The notes: a model not told the origin generated them from the sequence alone. Numbered from the stretch's first letter, positions 32,951 through 45,307 are shown. The stretch: 64,000 nt of DNA from Symbiodinium natans (GCA_905221605.1 CAJNDS010002424.1:831709-895708), one strand, 5' to 3'. A program made the numbers and translations.

Positions 32951-35900
32951 TTGACTTCTACTGCGGTGGTGAAGGCGTACATCCAGCGGATCAAGGAAGT
33001 TGATGCGACTTGCTGGCCTAGTACCCTAAGTTAAGGGTTCAGGCCCGAAGGGTTTAGGGTTTAGGGTTTCGGGTGCGGGTTTAGGGTTTAGGCTTTAGGC
33101 TTTAGACTTTAGGGTTTAGGATTTAGGCCCTAAGGATCCATGTACCTAAATCGGGAATACCTGTGCCTTAAAGTACTTCCTATATCGGGACTTGGGGCCT
33201 AAGTATATAAGAGTGAGGTACATGGACCCGTACTCAGGTAATAGTACTAAGACGCACGGAACTCTGCTTTTTTCCCGGCAACATTCAAGAATATTCATAA
33301 ACAAATCATTGTAGTTGCTGCACTTCGGGGGGATTAAACCCTTTGGTTCTTATGCTTGCTTGCAAGCATCTTTCATAAAGGATTGTGGTGCATGGTCACA
33401 AGCGTGCACTTCCAAGATTTCAAGAAGACCGGCACGGATAGCACCTAAACCCGAGCCACAAACCCTAAGCACCCTTACAAACCCCTTCTTGATTCCGGGC
33501 AATCGTTGACCCCTAAACCTCTTAGAAGCCTTGCCGAATCCGTGAGAAGCCTTTCCCCCTAAGCCCAAATGCCGAACCCCTCCCCCACTTCCGCCCCCTG
33601 AACACTACACCCTAAACCCTAAACCCTAAACCCTAAACCCTAAACCCTAAACCCTGAACTACTCTAGGCCCTATAAACGCTAAGACCTACCGCCCGACCC
33701 CAAGTTCCATCTCAACGCCTTGGTGGCCGAGCGCTTCACAGCGGCGCTGGCGCAGGTGCAGCACGCCGGTCAGTTGGGGGGGTTAAAGGAAGGATTTAGG
33801 GTTGAGGGTTTAGGGTTTAGGGTTTAGGGGTTAGGGGTTTTGGGTTTAGGATTTAGGGTTTAGGGTTGGGTTTCGGGGGTTTGGGTGGTTTGGGGGCTCA
33901 GGGTCTTTTGGGGTCTGGGGTTTGGCAAGCTGTCAGAGTTTGAAAGTTTGGGGTTTTGGGCAGTTCAGGCCTTCGTCGCGGCTCTGTGAGTCGAGAGGCA
34001 GAGGCATGCATGCTCTTGGCCAGGTTGCCGTGAATATAGTAGGGTTTAAGCCTTCGGCTTTACAGTATATCACAGCCTGCAACCCAGCGCAGCCCCCATG
34101 TGCAATCCCTAGGAAGAACCTAAACAGCTTAAAACCTCCAAACCTCGAAGCCCTAGACCCTAAACCCTAAACCCTGCTAGCCACGGACAGTTCGCCAATT
34201 TCGCCGATGGGAGGCGGAGTCTGTGGACCGGCAGGTCGAGGCCAAGGGGCCGGGGGTTTTGAGGGTTTAGAGGGTTTGGAAAGTGTTTAGGGTTTTAAGA
34301 TTTAGGGGCTTTAGGGGTTTTGGGATTAAGGGTGTAAGGGTTTTGGGGTTTAAGGGTTTGGCAGCTTAAACCCTCGATGTTGTGAACGGCCCAGGCTTGG
34401 TAAGTAACTGCTTGAGGCATCAAAGGGCGATCCGACGATGCCATGGCCGCCGTTTATGGGCACCTTGCCCCGATCTGGAGCTTGTGAAGAGACTTCGGGT
34501 TTAGGGTTTAGGGAGTTTAGGGTTTAGGGTTTAGGGTTTAGGGAGTTTAGGGTTTAGGGTTTAGGGTTTAGGGCTCGTGCCACCAGATGCCAGTGCATCC
34601 ACAGGAGCCGCCAGAGTTTGCGTGTGGAAACACCCCTATGAACCTCTGAAGGCCCTAAACCCTAACCCTAAACCCTAAACCCTAAACCCTGAACCCTGAA
34701 CCCTAAACCCTAAACCCTAAACCCTAAACCCTAAACCCTAAACCCTAAACCCTAAACCCCAACACAGCACAGGTGTTCCCATCATCATTAAGGAGGCCTT
34801 CGAGTACCCTGGCTTTCCCTACACCCATGGCCTGCTCTGCCGGAAGGGCGACGTGGCAAGGATTGTGTTGTCATACTAAACCCTAAACCCTAAACCCTAA
34901 ACCCTAAACCCTAAACCCTAAACCCTGAACCCTGAACCCTGAACCCTAAACCCTAAACCCGAAACCCTATACTTGCCTGGATCCTTCTTTCTTCTCAGGG
35001 TAGGTTGGGTATATAAGGGGTATATACGGGGTCCCTTTAGAAGGGGATATAAGGGGATATAAAGGGTATCTAAGGGGTCCCTTCTTTTAAGGGCCCGTGC
35101 TCAGGCACCATGTAACTACCCTAAGATTTCTGCTTCCCGAAGCCCTAAAACCCTCAAACCCTATAAAGCCCTCCAAGCTGCAGAAGCCCGATAACGCATA
35201 CACTCCCTGTGCCCTACACCCCAAGCCCCTGAGCCTCCCAACCCTTAAGTCCTCAACCCGAAACCCTAAACCCGAGCCTCTAATTTCCTAAACCCCTTAA
35301 CCTAAACCCGTAAACCCCTACCCCTGAACCCCTAAACCCCTAAACCCCTAAAGCCCTTAACCTAAAACCCTAAACCCCTTAACCTAAAACCCTAAACCCC
35401 TGAACCCCTAAACCCTAAATCCAGGAATGAGCACTGAGGCTGCATGGGTGCGAAGACAGGGCCCGCAGTGCGGCGGATAGAGGCCTGGAGCCCGGAGCAG
35501 CGGATTTTTATTTTGTTGCTTTTATTTTTATGGTGATTTTTGTTGTTTTTGTTATCTTTTGAAATGTTTCTGTGCGTTCTGTATATGAGTCTATGAGTTA
35601 TTTCAACCCCATATGCCCTGCAAGCCCTGTAAACACATCTAAACACTGTAAGCCGGTAGTCCTCGTCTGAGTTCGCCCCAAGGCTGAACAGCCCCTGTAA
35701 ACCCCAGACCCCAAACCCGAAACCCCAGACCCCAAGCCTAAACCCTAACAACCCAAACCCTAAACCCTAACAACCGAAACCCTAAACCCTAACCCGAAAC
35801 CCTAAACCCGAACAACCCAAACCCTAAACCCTAAAAACCCCGAAAGCCCCGACTGTCGACTGAGCTCGAAGCTAAGGCAGCCGGCTTCATCGTGCTTGGA

Positions 35901-38900
35901 ACTGGCAACATCTCAGAGGCTCCTCCACCCTCTAGGGTTAAGGGTTTAGGGTGTAGGTTTGGGGGTTTAGGGTTCAGGGTTTAGGGCTTAGGGGTTGGAT
36001 CCCTTCATCTGGCAAGATTCCTCAAAGGATTTAGGGTTTCGGGTTTGCAGGGATTCTATAGTATGATTCAAGGAGTCTATTCCTTAAATTCAGGGATATC
36101 GGAGTCTCCGGGACTTTTGCCTTGAACGCAGCGTTCTGTGCTCCAAAGGCCGTGGGGCTTGTTTTGTCTGGGCCCCGGCTGGAGGCCTGCATGTGGATGG
36201 AGACGTACAACCTCGTGCCGCCCGGTAGAAGTGCGACTGGTATGGTCCGGGATGGTTGTCACCCTAAACCCTAGACCCTAAACCCTGAACCCTAAAGCCT
36301 AAAGCCTAAAGCCTAAAGCCTAAAGCCTAAAGCCTAAAGCCTAAACCCTAAACCCTAAACCCTAAACCCTAAACCCTAGACCCTAAACCCTAAACCCTAA
36401 ACCCGAAACCCTCAATCAGGTACGGCCGCAGCCACAACCCCCACGGCCTGCACCTGACGCCTGGCGGCTCCAGCGGCGGCACCGCAGCGCTGGTTGCGGC
36501 CCTTGGGGCACCCGTGGCTCGGGCTGAGGTTTGGGAGGCTTAGGGTTTAGGGTTTAGGGTGCAGGGTTCAGGGTTCAGGGTTCAGGGCTTAGGGTTTGGG
36601 AGGATTGGGGAACTTTAGGGAGAAATGAGGGGGCCTCAGGCAACTAAATGCGTTTCAAGGTTTCTCGGTCTTGGTTTCGTCTTGGATCCAGCTTGCATCC
36701 CTTGTGGCACTGCGGGTGTTTGGAAGCCCCATACCCCCCAACCCCTCAACCCTAAACCTTCAATGCACCCTAAACTAAACCCGAGCTACCTGCTGTAGCC
36801 CCAACCCTAAACCCTAAAATCCTAAACCCGAAACCCTAAGCCCAACACCTTCCCGACCTTCAAGGGGCCGAGGGAGTTCTCCACCAGGTTGGGCTGACAG
36901 CGGATATCGGCGGTTCGACAAGAATCCCAGCCCTCTTCAACGGATTGCTCCTGAGATCCATAGAACCCTAAACCCTGGAGCTCTTTGTTGATGGGTGGGG
37001 GGGTCCGTACTTCGTGGTCTTCGCCGGCACTAGCGGTTTGCTATGGTGCAGTTTGGGTTCAACTCGTAGTCAGAAGTACAAGACGTGATCGCTCAGCGCA
37101 GCCCCCAGCGAAGCCCCCATCTCCACAGATCCGAATCATGAACATTCTGCTGCTGCTGATGATGATGATGATGGTGATGATGATGAGGATGATGCGGACG
37201 AGAAAAAGCACAAAAAGTAATAAACAAGAACATTCTTGTAAACTCTCATGTTCGAAGATCGAAAGCAGCGAATATACAGCAAATCAAGCAAGATACATAT
37301 TCTGCTTATCGGCTTGTGGATGTCTTCATGAAGTTTTGTTTATGATAGGGCAGAATGCCTGAGTGTTTGCTGTGGTTAACATGATTGTTCCCCACCTTCG
37401 GTGTGGGGTTGTTAGATTTTGAACTCAACTCTTCTCCTCGCCCGGAACTCTTCTTTTTGCCCGGTCTACTCCTAGAGACTCCCTGAAGTGCCCAACCCCA
37501 AAGACTCCCTGAACCCCGGAGACTCCCTGAATTGTCCAACCCCAAAGACTCCCTGGAGTGCCCAACCCCAGAGACTCCCTGGAGGGCCCAACCCCGGAAA
37601 CCTGGAGTGCCCAATTTCAGAGTGGAGTGCCCAACCCCAGAGACTCCCCCCAGAGACTCCCTGGAGTGCCCAACTGTAGAGACTCCCTGGAGTGCCAATT
37701 GTAGAGACTTACTGGGGTGCCCAACCCCAGAGACTCCCTGTGCCCAACCCCAGACTCCCTAGAGTGACCAACTCCCTCCCTGGAATGCCCAACCCCAGAG
37801 ACTCCCCAACCCCAGAGACAATCCCAGAGACTCCCTGAAGGTGGGGATGTTCGCAGTAAATTTTTGTTATTGTTTCAATCCTTGGTTGTTTCGTGCTCAA
37901 AAGAATTGAGCACATTCGTCCAAGAAACCAATCCGTTGAGTCTAACTCGGACCTGAATGCATTAAATCCAGCCGAATAAAAACAGAGTGTAAACGCTTGC
38001 GGAGGCCGCGTCGGCAGCTGTGCCGGCCCAAGCCACGTGCCGTGCGCAACGGCGGTCCAAGCGGTGCACCTCGGAGCGACCACGGGCCGACGGGTAAAGA
38101 CACCGGAGAGCAGCCAACCCGTCAACCCGAGACCTTGAGAACCAGCAGCGTAAGTGAGCTTGGGGGACGCATAGGCTGCTGCTGAAGGCTTGCAGAAGGC
38201 TTGCAGTGTCAGCAGGCGGTGCAAAACCTTCAGTGCGCTTGTTGTATGTGCTTGTGAGCTTGAAGGCTTGAAGTGAGCTTGGATAGAATCGAGGGAAGGG
38301 CTTGTGGTGCCGTCTCATATAACATATAACATAATCTTGTTGAGTTTTGCTGATATCCATATCGTAAAAGTGTAACAGGACGCACCATGATTTGATCTAG
38401 GGTATGCTAAGTTTCTTGAGAATTGTTTCTTAAGAGAGGAGTAGCTACTCTATACCACCAGGCCAAGTCCACGCACACACTGACACAAGCTCGAAATCTG
38501 TATTTGGTACAGATTGGTACAGTGCCCCACCGTGGGGGTACCCCAGCATTCGAAACATTATGAATTCGGCACAGGTTTGCATGGCCGAAAGGACGCCCTC
38601 TAGTTTTTCAGATTTCAACAACCGGGCGTTTATCATTGCAGCTCCCCTCCTGGACACCACCACGATGAGGCAGGATGGCGCGTTCACGGCTACAGTTGAG
38701 GACAGGAGCTTCCAGCTGAAGCGTCTTAGAATAGGACTCCCGCAGCTCTTGGCGGACGCAGGAGCTTGAGTGCTCTAACAAGTATAATGGTCGGTTTCCG
38801 ATCTGGAACAGCCAAAAACACTGCAACACGGGGGGTGGGTGGGTGGGTACGTGGTGCGCATTAGGGGTCGTTGGGGGAAGGATTAGAAGTAGGGGCAGTA

Positions 38901-38952
38901 CGGGATCTATGCCAACCGATGACACTTGCGGCCGGCGCAGAGGCGAACTATG

Positions 38953-38984
<32 letters not shown>

Positions 38985-39594
38985 GCTGATGCTGATGCTG
39001 ATGATGAGGATGAGGATGAGGATGATGACCGTGATGATGGCGATGGCGATGGCGATGGCGATGGCGAGGAAGAAGAATCATGAATGTTCTGATGACAGTG
39101 ATACTGATGGTGATGGTGCTATGGTGGTGTAGTGTTGACATGGTGTCTATGGTGGTGTGCTGGTGATGAAGATGGTGGGAGGTCCATGATGATCATGATT
39201 CTGATTATGATTACGACCATGATCTCTGATCTCTCATCCGAGTCTCGTGGCCCAGTCTTCAACTTTGCTTCCGACGGGAGATTAAATTTTGATGGACTCA
39301 GGTTCGGGCACAAGCCTACTGGCGGCATCATCCCAAACACAGGGACGCATCTTGACGAGTTCCATGGGGCCCCGCGGCGAGCACGTAGCCCCTCCAAAGA
39401 GACCCACAGACCGAGACTTTGCATCATGTGCCGACACATGCCGCAGTTCCTGCATCTCTCAGGCAGTCTGCCGCATCTGTCAGCTGGGCATGGTATGCCG
39501 CCATGCGGATGACATGTTGCCCATGCTGAAGATTATGGCTGGCCTGCCCGATGGCGCAGAGGAGCACAGCAAGACTGCGGGTCTTGCAACGCAA
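32951..39594 (+). CDS. Amidase-signature hydrolase, FAAH2-like (5' and 3' ends not resolved)
   Basis: Likely a Ser-cisSer-Lys amide hydrolase. Exons in order: 32951-33011 (VVKAYIQRIKEVDA), 33685-33755 (LNALVAERFTAALAQ), 34181-34240, 34436-34459 (24 nt, PWPPFM), 34773-about 34861 (GVPIIIKEAFEYPGFPYTHG, with the catalytic Lys in IKEA), about 35847-35918 (AAGFIVLGTGNISE), 36185-36216 (32 nt, ACMWMETYNLV), 36420-36522 (YGRSHNPHGLHLTPGGSSGG, the family signature with cis-Ser), 36888-36946 (ADIGGSTRIPALFNG, nucleophile Ser in GGST), 39302-about 39378 (FGHKPTGGIIPNTG) and about 39481-39594 (LGMVCRHADDMLPMLKIMAG). Order, spacing and motifs follow FAAH2-type amidases, and all three catalytic residues are present. 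Most introns are GC-AG. The N-terminus and the C-terminal third were not found. Substrate unknown. Confidence 0.85.
33052..33125 (+). repeat. Telomere-like TTTAGGG array, 5' side of amidase intron
   Basis: Follows exon 32951-33011 by ~40 bp. It pairs in orientation with the CCCTAAA array at 33608. Confidence 0.9.
33134..33229. repeat. Short inverted repeat in amidase intron
   Basis: GGATCCATGTACCT (33134-33147) is matched by AGGTACATGGACCC (33216-33229), with one mismatch and a ~70-bp spacer; it directly adjoins the TTTAGGG array. Confidence 0.75.
33608..33657 (+). repeat. Telomere-like CCCTAAA array, 3' side of amidase intron
   Basis: About seven units, ~30 bp upstream of exon 33685. Confidence 0.92.
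33795..33872 (+). repeat. Telomere-like TTTAGGG array, 5' side of amidase intron
   Basis: Degenerate and perfect units downstream of exon 33685-33755. The matching CCCTAAA units are at 34148-34172. Confidence 0.85.
34498..34573 (+). repeat. Telomere-like TTTAGGG array, 5' side of amidase intron
   Basis: About ten units in two blocks downstream of the 24-nt exon. The complementary array lies at 34652-34758 in the same intron. Confidence 0.92.
34652..34758 (+). repeat. Telomere-like CCCTAAA array, 3' side of amidase intron
   Basis: About fifteen units ending just 14 bp before the exon at 34773. Confidence 0.93.
34877..34970 (+). repeat. Telomere-like CCCTAAA array (exception to orientation rule)
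   Basis: Lies immediately downstream of an exon, in the orientation usually found upstream of exons. Confidence 0.92.
35225..35845 (+). repeat. Degenerate CCCTAAA/CCCCTAAA/CCCGAAA arrays
   Basis: Two blocks (about 35225-35420 and 35690-35845) of variant telomere-like units inside one amidase intron, separated by AT-richer DNA. Confidence 0.85.
36262..36416 (+). repeat. Telomere-like CCCTAAA array with CCTAAAG block
   Basis: About 20 units including a run of AAGCCTA variants, ending 3 bp before exon 36420. Confidence 0.93.
36538..36600 (+). repeat. Telomere-like TTTAGGG array
   Basis: Starts ~15 bp downstream of exon 36420-36522. CCCTAAA-like units precede the next exon at about 36768-36845. 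Confidence 0.88.
37145..37200 (+). repeat. (GAT)n microsatellite
   Basis: GAT/GCT triplets in the 2.35-kb amidase intron 36947-39301. Confidence 0.85.
37473..37835 (+). repeat. Minisatellite, about 26-bp unit
   Basis: About a dozen imperfect, often truncated units with core AGAGACTCCCTGGAGTGCCC and AACCCC. Units are open in several frames but too irregular to support coding. Confidence 0.9.
38950..39135 (+). repeat. (GAT)n/(GATGCT)n/(GATGGC)n microsatellite
   Basis: Compound triplet and hexamer repeat, strongest at 38950-39070. Confidence 0.9.
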
Positions 39595-41319
39595 GTGGGG
39601 GGGTTTAAAAAAGAGAGGTAGCGCAATCCAGGGCTGGTTTCCAGACCCGTCTTCACCCAAACCACGAGGCCAGTCTCCCCAAGCTGATGGGACTGATGCT
39701 TCCATGTATATCCATGCATAAGGTTCCTAAGCTCCAGGCTTTGCCCTTTGCCCTCAACCCTCAATCCAGGGCCGATTCCGGTTCACGAAGAAACGACATC
39801 CCCAAAACCCCAAGACTCCTGAAAAGCGACTTTCATTTTGTTGGCTCTATTGTGCACAGATTATACGGGCCCACAGAATCGTAATTTTCGAAAGCGGCTC
39901 CAAGAGCAGTTAAGATGAATGTGCAAGCTATGGCGCCATGCCATGGAGGACCCACTCGTCCACGAGTATCGCTTGCCGCCAACCTGGGCCGCCCCTCCCC
40001 GCATGCCGCCGCGGGCCCCGCGACGTCAAGACGCGGTGGGTTGCCGTTGGGGTGGGTGTCCTTCCATGAAGTTTGTGGCAACAATTCTCAGTTGGCTTTC
40101 GATCAGGCTCACTGCAGGTGCTTCGCATGTTTTCCCGCTTGTGCTCTACAGTTGTTGCGTATGCTGGTACTTGGGCAGGCTGAAGCTGTGTTGATATTGG
40201 AGTCTAAGAGCATCGGGCTTCTACCCTCAAGTACGGTCCAAACTCGTCACGGTCGATGCCAAGCCTTCAGAGGAAGGGCACAGCTGCCCGTGGTCTCCTG
40301 GAAGCTCAGTCTAAAGGTAGCTTCATGGTCCCTGAGTATGGTCCCTCGCCTTCTTGAAAGGAGTTCTGAAGTATGGGCCCTTGGGTTTTAATCATAGGCT
40401 ATATTATAGGTATGTAAGGCTTCCCGGGTTCCCCACTGAAGGGCCCATGTTAAGGAACCATGGAACTACCCTTAAGACTCACAAGGTCTGTTGCGAAGGC
40501 ATCTTGAACTTCTTGAAAGTCCCCCCAAAATTAGTTGCAAAGGCACCTCAGCCCCACGTCGTCGGGCCACAGGCTAATCCTACAACCATGAAGCCCTAAA
40601 CCCTAAACCTTATAACCCGAATCCAAAAGCCCAAGCCCCTCAATTTGTAAGGTGGCGTCCTTGAGTTTCCGGGGCGGCTGCCCAGGTGCCGCAGCTCGCT
40701 GGGTATCGCTTTTTAGAGTGGCTGAGTGGGCTGTGACTTCCTGTTTCTTAGTAGGGATTCAGGGGGGGATTTCGGGCCCCTGTATCATCCCCTAGAGGGC
40801 CATGGAGAGCCAGCAAGATTGGGGTTCAGCATGGGTTCAGCTGGGGCTCGGGGGCCCCCTGAACTCCTGAGCCCTACTGAAATTCCCCAACCCTGAAACC
40901 CTGAAGCTACTCGAAGCCTCCGAGCTCAATCCCTAAAAGCCCGAGCAGCCCTCAAACCCTAACACCTAGAACCCCAACCCCCCCTGTAAAACCACCTAAA
41001 CCCGAAAAGCCCTACAACCCTATAAGCCCCAGACAAACCCCAAACAAATCCTAAACAAGCCCTAGACAAACCCTATGCAAACCGTAAACTGAGTAAATCC
41101 GAAACAAACTAAGCCCTAAACCAACCTTATACAAAAAGCCGAAACAAACCCTATACAAACCCTAAATAAACCATGCACAAACCCTGAATCAACCCTAGCC
41201 CTCAGTAAACCTATACAAACCCTAACCTTAAAGCAACCCTAAATACACCCTAAACCCAACCCCTAAAGAAACCCCATACAAGCCCTGGAATAAACCCTAA
41301 ACCGAAGAGAGCTCAGGCC

Positions 41320-41409
41320 CAAACCCTAAACCCTAAACCCTAAACCCTAAACCCTAAACCCTAAACCCTAAACCCTAAACCCTAAACCCTAAACCCTAAA
41401 CCCTAAACA
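41320..41409 (+). repeat. Telomere-like (CCCTAAA)13 array
   Basis: About thirteen near-perfect units ending 3 bp before the exon-like island at 41412. Confidence 0.95.
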
Positions 41410-41516
41410 ACCCCCAGCTCAGGCTCAAGAGCTCCTGCTCTCCGCAGTCTCCACTTCCCAGAGGGAAGCCCAGGCGGCCGCCCTTCGAGCGCTCCGCCGG
41501 GAGGCCAGGGCTTGAA

Positions 41517-41630
41517 GTTAGGGTTTAGGGTTTAGGGTTTAGGGTTTAGGGTTTAGGGTTTAGGGTTTAGGGTTTAGGGTTTAGGGTTTAGGGTGTAGGG
41601 TTTAGGGTTTAGGGTTTAGGGTTTAGGGGG
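41517..41630 (+). repeat. Telomere-like (TTTAGGG)n array
   Basis: About sixteen units starting right after the island ending near 41512, so the island is bracketed by CCCTAAA and TTTAGGG. Confidence 0.95.
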
Positions 41631-43480
41631 CTGCATTCGGGCTTAAAGGTTTCTTTTAGGGGCTTCTCTCAAGGGGGCTTTCTGATTGGTTTCTTAGGGG
41701 GTTTCTTAAAGGTTTGTTAGAGGGTTCCTTAGGGGCTTTCTTAAAGGTTTCTGATGGGGTTTCTTAGGGGGCTTCGGAGGTTTCTTTGGGGCTTGTTTAA
41801 AGGTTTGTTAGAGGTTTCTTAGGGGCTTTCTTAAAGGTTTCTGATGGGGTTTCTTAGGGGGCTTCGGAGGTTTCTTAGGGGTTTCTTGGAGGTTTCGCAA
41901 GGGTTTCTTAGGATTTTCTTGAAGGTTCCCGAATGTTGCACTGGCTCCGCCACAAATCTGGGACCCAATAAAGACATGCCCCCCAAACTCCGGCTGGCCC
42001 GTGGGCCGTCACGAAATTTGTTTGGGGCTTCGTTTCGAAATGAAATCCAACAAGGCTTTAGATGGTACTGGCCAAGCTTAGCTTCCGGGATTCTCCGGGC
42101 TGTGGCTCTTGAAGATTCCTGGAACCCACCCCAAACACAAACCTGAACCGCAGACTTAAAGAATAGCCGTCGGAAGAAAGCTTGTGATAAAGATGGGTGC
42201 CCCTAACAAACTGACTTCGCAGAATAATTTTTCCAAACTTGTGATTATAGACTCTATAGACCCTAGAAATATTCAAGCCAGTGCAGCATTTTGGGTTTCC
42301 CAGACTTGTTGGGGTGTCTTGGGGTTTCTTACCTGTAGGGCGTCTTGGGGTTTTGGGGTTTAGGGATTTGGGAGGTCTATGTGGGCTTAGTAGTGTTCAA
42401 ATGGCTTGAACTGTGCTTGGGAAGCCATCGCATCACAGCAGTTGCTTCGTGCAAGGGCTGCGAAGTCGAGGAGCTCCTTGTTTGCATCTGTTTGGGGTTC
42501 AGGGTCGGGGTTGAGGGTTTCGGGTTCAGGGTTCAGCGACTCCAGTCTCCAGCGCAAAGTCATGTTCAGCCCAGACACATGACGTTGCATTTATTGCTTG
42601 CAAAATGGTTGTCCCTTGTTTGGGGTGGGGGGGGGGGTGCTTATTCTAAGCCGTAGGGGACGCCCAGAACAGAGCCTAGTTTAGTGAGTCGCCCATCTGC
42701 TCGGAAAGCTTGGCCTCGCGGATCTGGGGCGGGGGGGGGGGGGGGCAAGTTTCTGGGCTGTCGGCGATCCGCTGACCCTGCCACATTTCGAGCTCTTGAG
42801 GCTGTTCCTGGAAGACCTGGATGTGGGTGAGTGGTTTGGATGCAGCTTGACAAGTTTGCAGCTGGTGTGGGAGCTTTGGGGCCTATGGGTGCAGGTGCAG
42901 GCAGACTTTTCGTAAACCCTATAATTACCCTAAACCCTAAACCCTAATCCTAATCTTCGCTATTCTCGACAGTCTTCAAAATGATACCTTCAGCCTCTCA
43001 TTGGAAGAGCGGCTGCGCAATGTATGTGTCGAAGCACCACGACGCAGCTACAACCCCGTTGCATTTTTTTTTTTTTTTTTTCGGGGCCCCTTTTCTTCAG
43101 AAACTGAAAGCCAAGAGTATGTCCTGTTGGACAAAGAAGTCCCCAAACCTTAAACTCCAAAGCCCTAACGCTCAAACCTTACGAAGCCCTAACACCCTCA
43201 ACTCCCCAAAACCCCAAAAACCCTAAAGCCTCGTTAAGACCCTAAACACCCTTAACAAAACATGAAAAACAACCGAAACAAGACCCTAAACAAACCCTGA
43301 AAAAACCTTAAACAAACCAAAAACCACCCAAAAACTCTCCAAAAGCCGGAGAAACCCTAAACCTCCCCACAAAAATCCCAAGAACTCGAAGGCTGGTCGA
43401 CTCGGATCCAGTCTGCGGGGGGAGCCGCTTTCCGGGAGGCTTCGGAAGGGACCTGGGAGTTTGCGGTGTTGTTTGTTTTA

Positions 43481-43575
43481 GTTTAGGGTTTAGGGTTTAG
43501 GGTTTAGGGTTTAGGGTTTAGGGTTTAGGGTTTAGGGTTTGGGGTTTAGGGTTTAGGGTTTAGGGTTTAGGGTGG
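43481..43575 (+). repeat. Telomere-like (TTTAGGG)n array
   Basis: About thirteen units ~10 bp downstream of the island at 43413-43470. Confidence 0.94.
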
Positions 43576-43610
43576 GTTATTGCCCTTGTCAGGGTGATTC
43601 TCAGACCAAA

Positions 43611-43715
43611 CTTGGGATGTTCCCCCGACACACTAGCAGTCCTTCATGGTGATGAGAATGGGGGGGCACTATGGTCTCTATTCATGACTGTTAGTACAAG
43701 GGGGAACATCCCAAG
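43611..43715. repeat. 105-bp foldback element, CTTGGGATG family
   Basis: The left arm, CTTGGGATGTTCCCCC with CTAGCAGTCC (43611-43642), is mirrored by GACTGTTAG with GGGGGAACATCCCAAG (43685-43715). Flanks are ACCAAA on the left and ACCAAG on the right, compatible with a short target duplication. Related ends occur at 30211 and 23779-23806. Confidence 0.85.
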
Positions 43716-44769
43716 ACCAAGCCATGCAAACATCCCAAGTGCACCAGCACTTTGTTTGCAAAGCCGCAATTTGTTTGCCGCAGGTAAGTGCTGCGGGGGC
43801 TCGCTTAGCAAGGGTTATTCTCTTGCGAACCTGTCTCAGCTTTTGCAGGTTTGTGGTGCCTTTGCGCCACATTGCGGAAATCGGAAGTAAACAGGAACAT
43901 ATTGAACATTTACAGTAGCTATTCCTTCCCTTCAGCCCTTTCAGATCAGTCGCAAGAGAGCTAGGTTGAGAAAGGCCAGTGGAAATCTAAGGCTACAGGG
44001 CTCTACAGTACAGCAGTGCTTTCACATGCTTCTGGTTGAGTAAGGGCCTGGAACCTGCGGGTAAAAACCTGAACCCCAAGCGCTAAAGGGATCAATTCCA
44101 GCTAAAGCCCCGCAGTTCAGCACAGGTTCTGTGCCAGAAGGGCCCGCTATTCGGCATCGGTGAGCTACTGCGCTGCCCGACCAAGAGGGTTCAAATGCAA
44201 AGTGCAGAGTCGTGCTTAGAACTTGGAAGTGAATGCACTGCTGCGGAGCCACCCAAACAAGATTTCCATGTCAACCCGGCGTGACATCATGAACATCCTA
44301 GAGAACTCCTTAGTGCGGATCAGCATGGAGCCGTGCTGTGAGGGCAGGCTGTTCAGTTGCCGAATTTTCAGCAAAGCAGTTGCAAATTCTAAGTAGATGC
44401 CACGAGCCCGTTCTGTCGAAAAAGAACGGGACATCCTTTTGCCTCTAAAGGACCGCAAGGTCCGCGGAGCTCGACTTAGACCTGGTCTTTCTCTGAGCAC
44501 TGTGCTGTGTTTACTGGAGCCCGGTAGCTGAACAAGTGACCCAGCTGCAGCCCCAATCACCATGAGGCTACGTCATCGGCCGTTCTCCCTTCACATTTCC
44601 AGCCCTGATGCTGGCTTTTCTGGAGGCTGGCTGCAGACAACCTAGACTCTCACAATCAAGAGCCGCAATGATTGCCGACGTGCTGAAATCATCAAGAAGC
44701 CCGAACCGCAGCCCCCACAGAAGTGCACCCTACACCCCACACCCTCAACCCCCCAACCTCCAACCCTCA

Positions 44770-44826
44770 ACCCTCAACCCTAAACCCTAAGCCCTAAACC
44801 CTAAACCCTAAAACCCTAAACCCCAA
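44770..44826 (+). repeat. Telomere-like CCCTAAA array
   Basis: Upstream of the exon-like island at 44850. Confidence 0.9.
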
Positions 44827-45307
44827 CCCCATCTTCGACCGACCCAGGATGCCGTGAAGTTGGTGGAGCCTCCCTTGGAGCGCCTGGGCAGCAACTCCTC
44901 GAGTGATCTTGGGGAGCATGCTACCCCACACAAACTTCCCCCCCCCCCCCCCCCAAACTCCTTTGGTTGCCCTCAAAAAAGATCTCCTAAACCAAACCCC
45001 CCTCAACCGATCTATACCCCCAAAGGCTTCTACTGAAGCGAGTGCAAGAAGCCAGCTTCCCACAAGGAAGCGGCTGAAGATCTGCGCTGAGGCCGGGGGG
45101 TTCTCACTCAAGATTTCGCAGCGCGTCATTTGGGCAGCAATCGTAAAGTTTAGCAGTTTTCTGCCCTGATCGTGTGAGAGGTAAGGGTTAGGGGCTTTGG
45201 GTTGAGGGGTTTGGATGGGTTTAGGGTGGTTGCAGAGAGCTCAGAAACGGATGATGGGGTTTGGGGATCAGGGTGCTTGAGGGGGTTCAGGGTTCAGGGG
45301 TGTGGAG

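Larger units (their letters stand above)
39595..45200 (+). other. Possible 3' exons of the amidase gene plus telomere-like arrays
   Basis: Exon-like islands on the plus strand: 41412-41512 (AQELLLSAVSTSQREAQAAA, then LRALRREAR), about 42808-42832 (LFLEDLDV), 43413-43470 (AAFREASEGTWEFAVLF), about 44850-44915 (DAVKLVEPPLERLGSNSSS) and about 45030-45145 (KICAEAGGFSLKISQRVIWA). They sit between CCCTAAA and TTTAGGG arrays as in the upstream gene, but I cannot place them in the amidase fold. 41000-41310 is a decayed CCCTAAAC-like region, and 41640-41940 repeats GGTTTCTTAGGGG-type words. Confidence 0.35.

Noticed and set aside
37473-37835. CRISPR-like array
   Set aside because: Units are contiguous, variable and often truncated, without unique spacers; it is a eukaryotic minisatellite.
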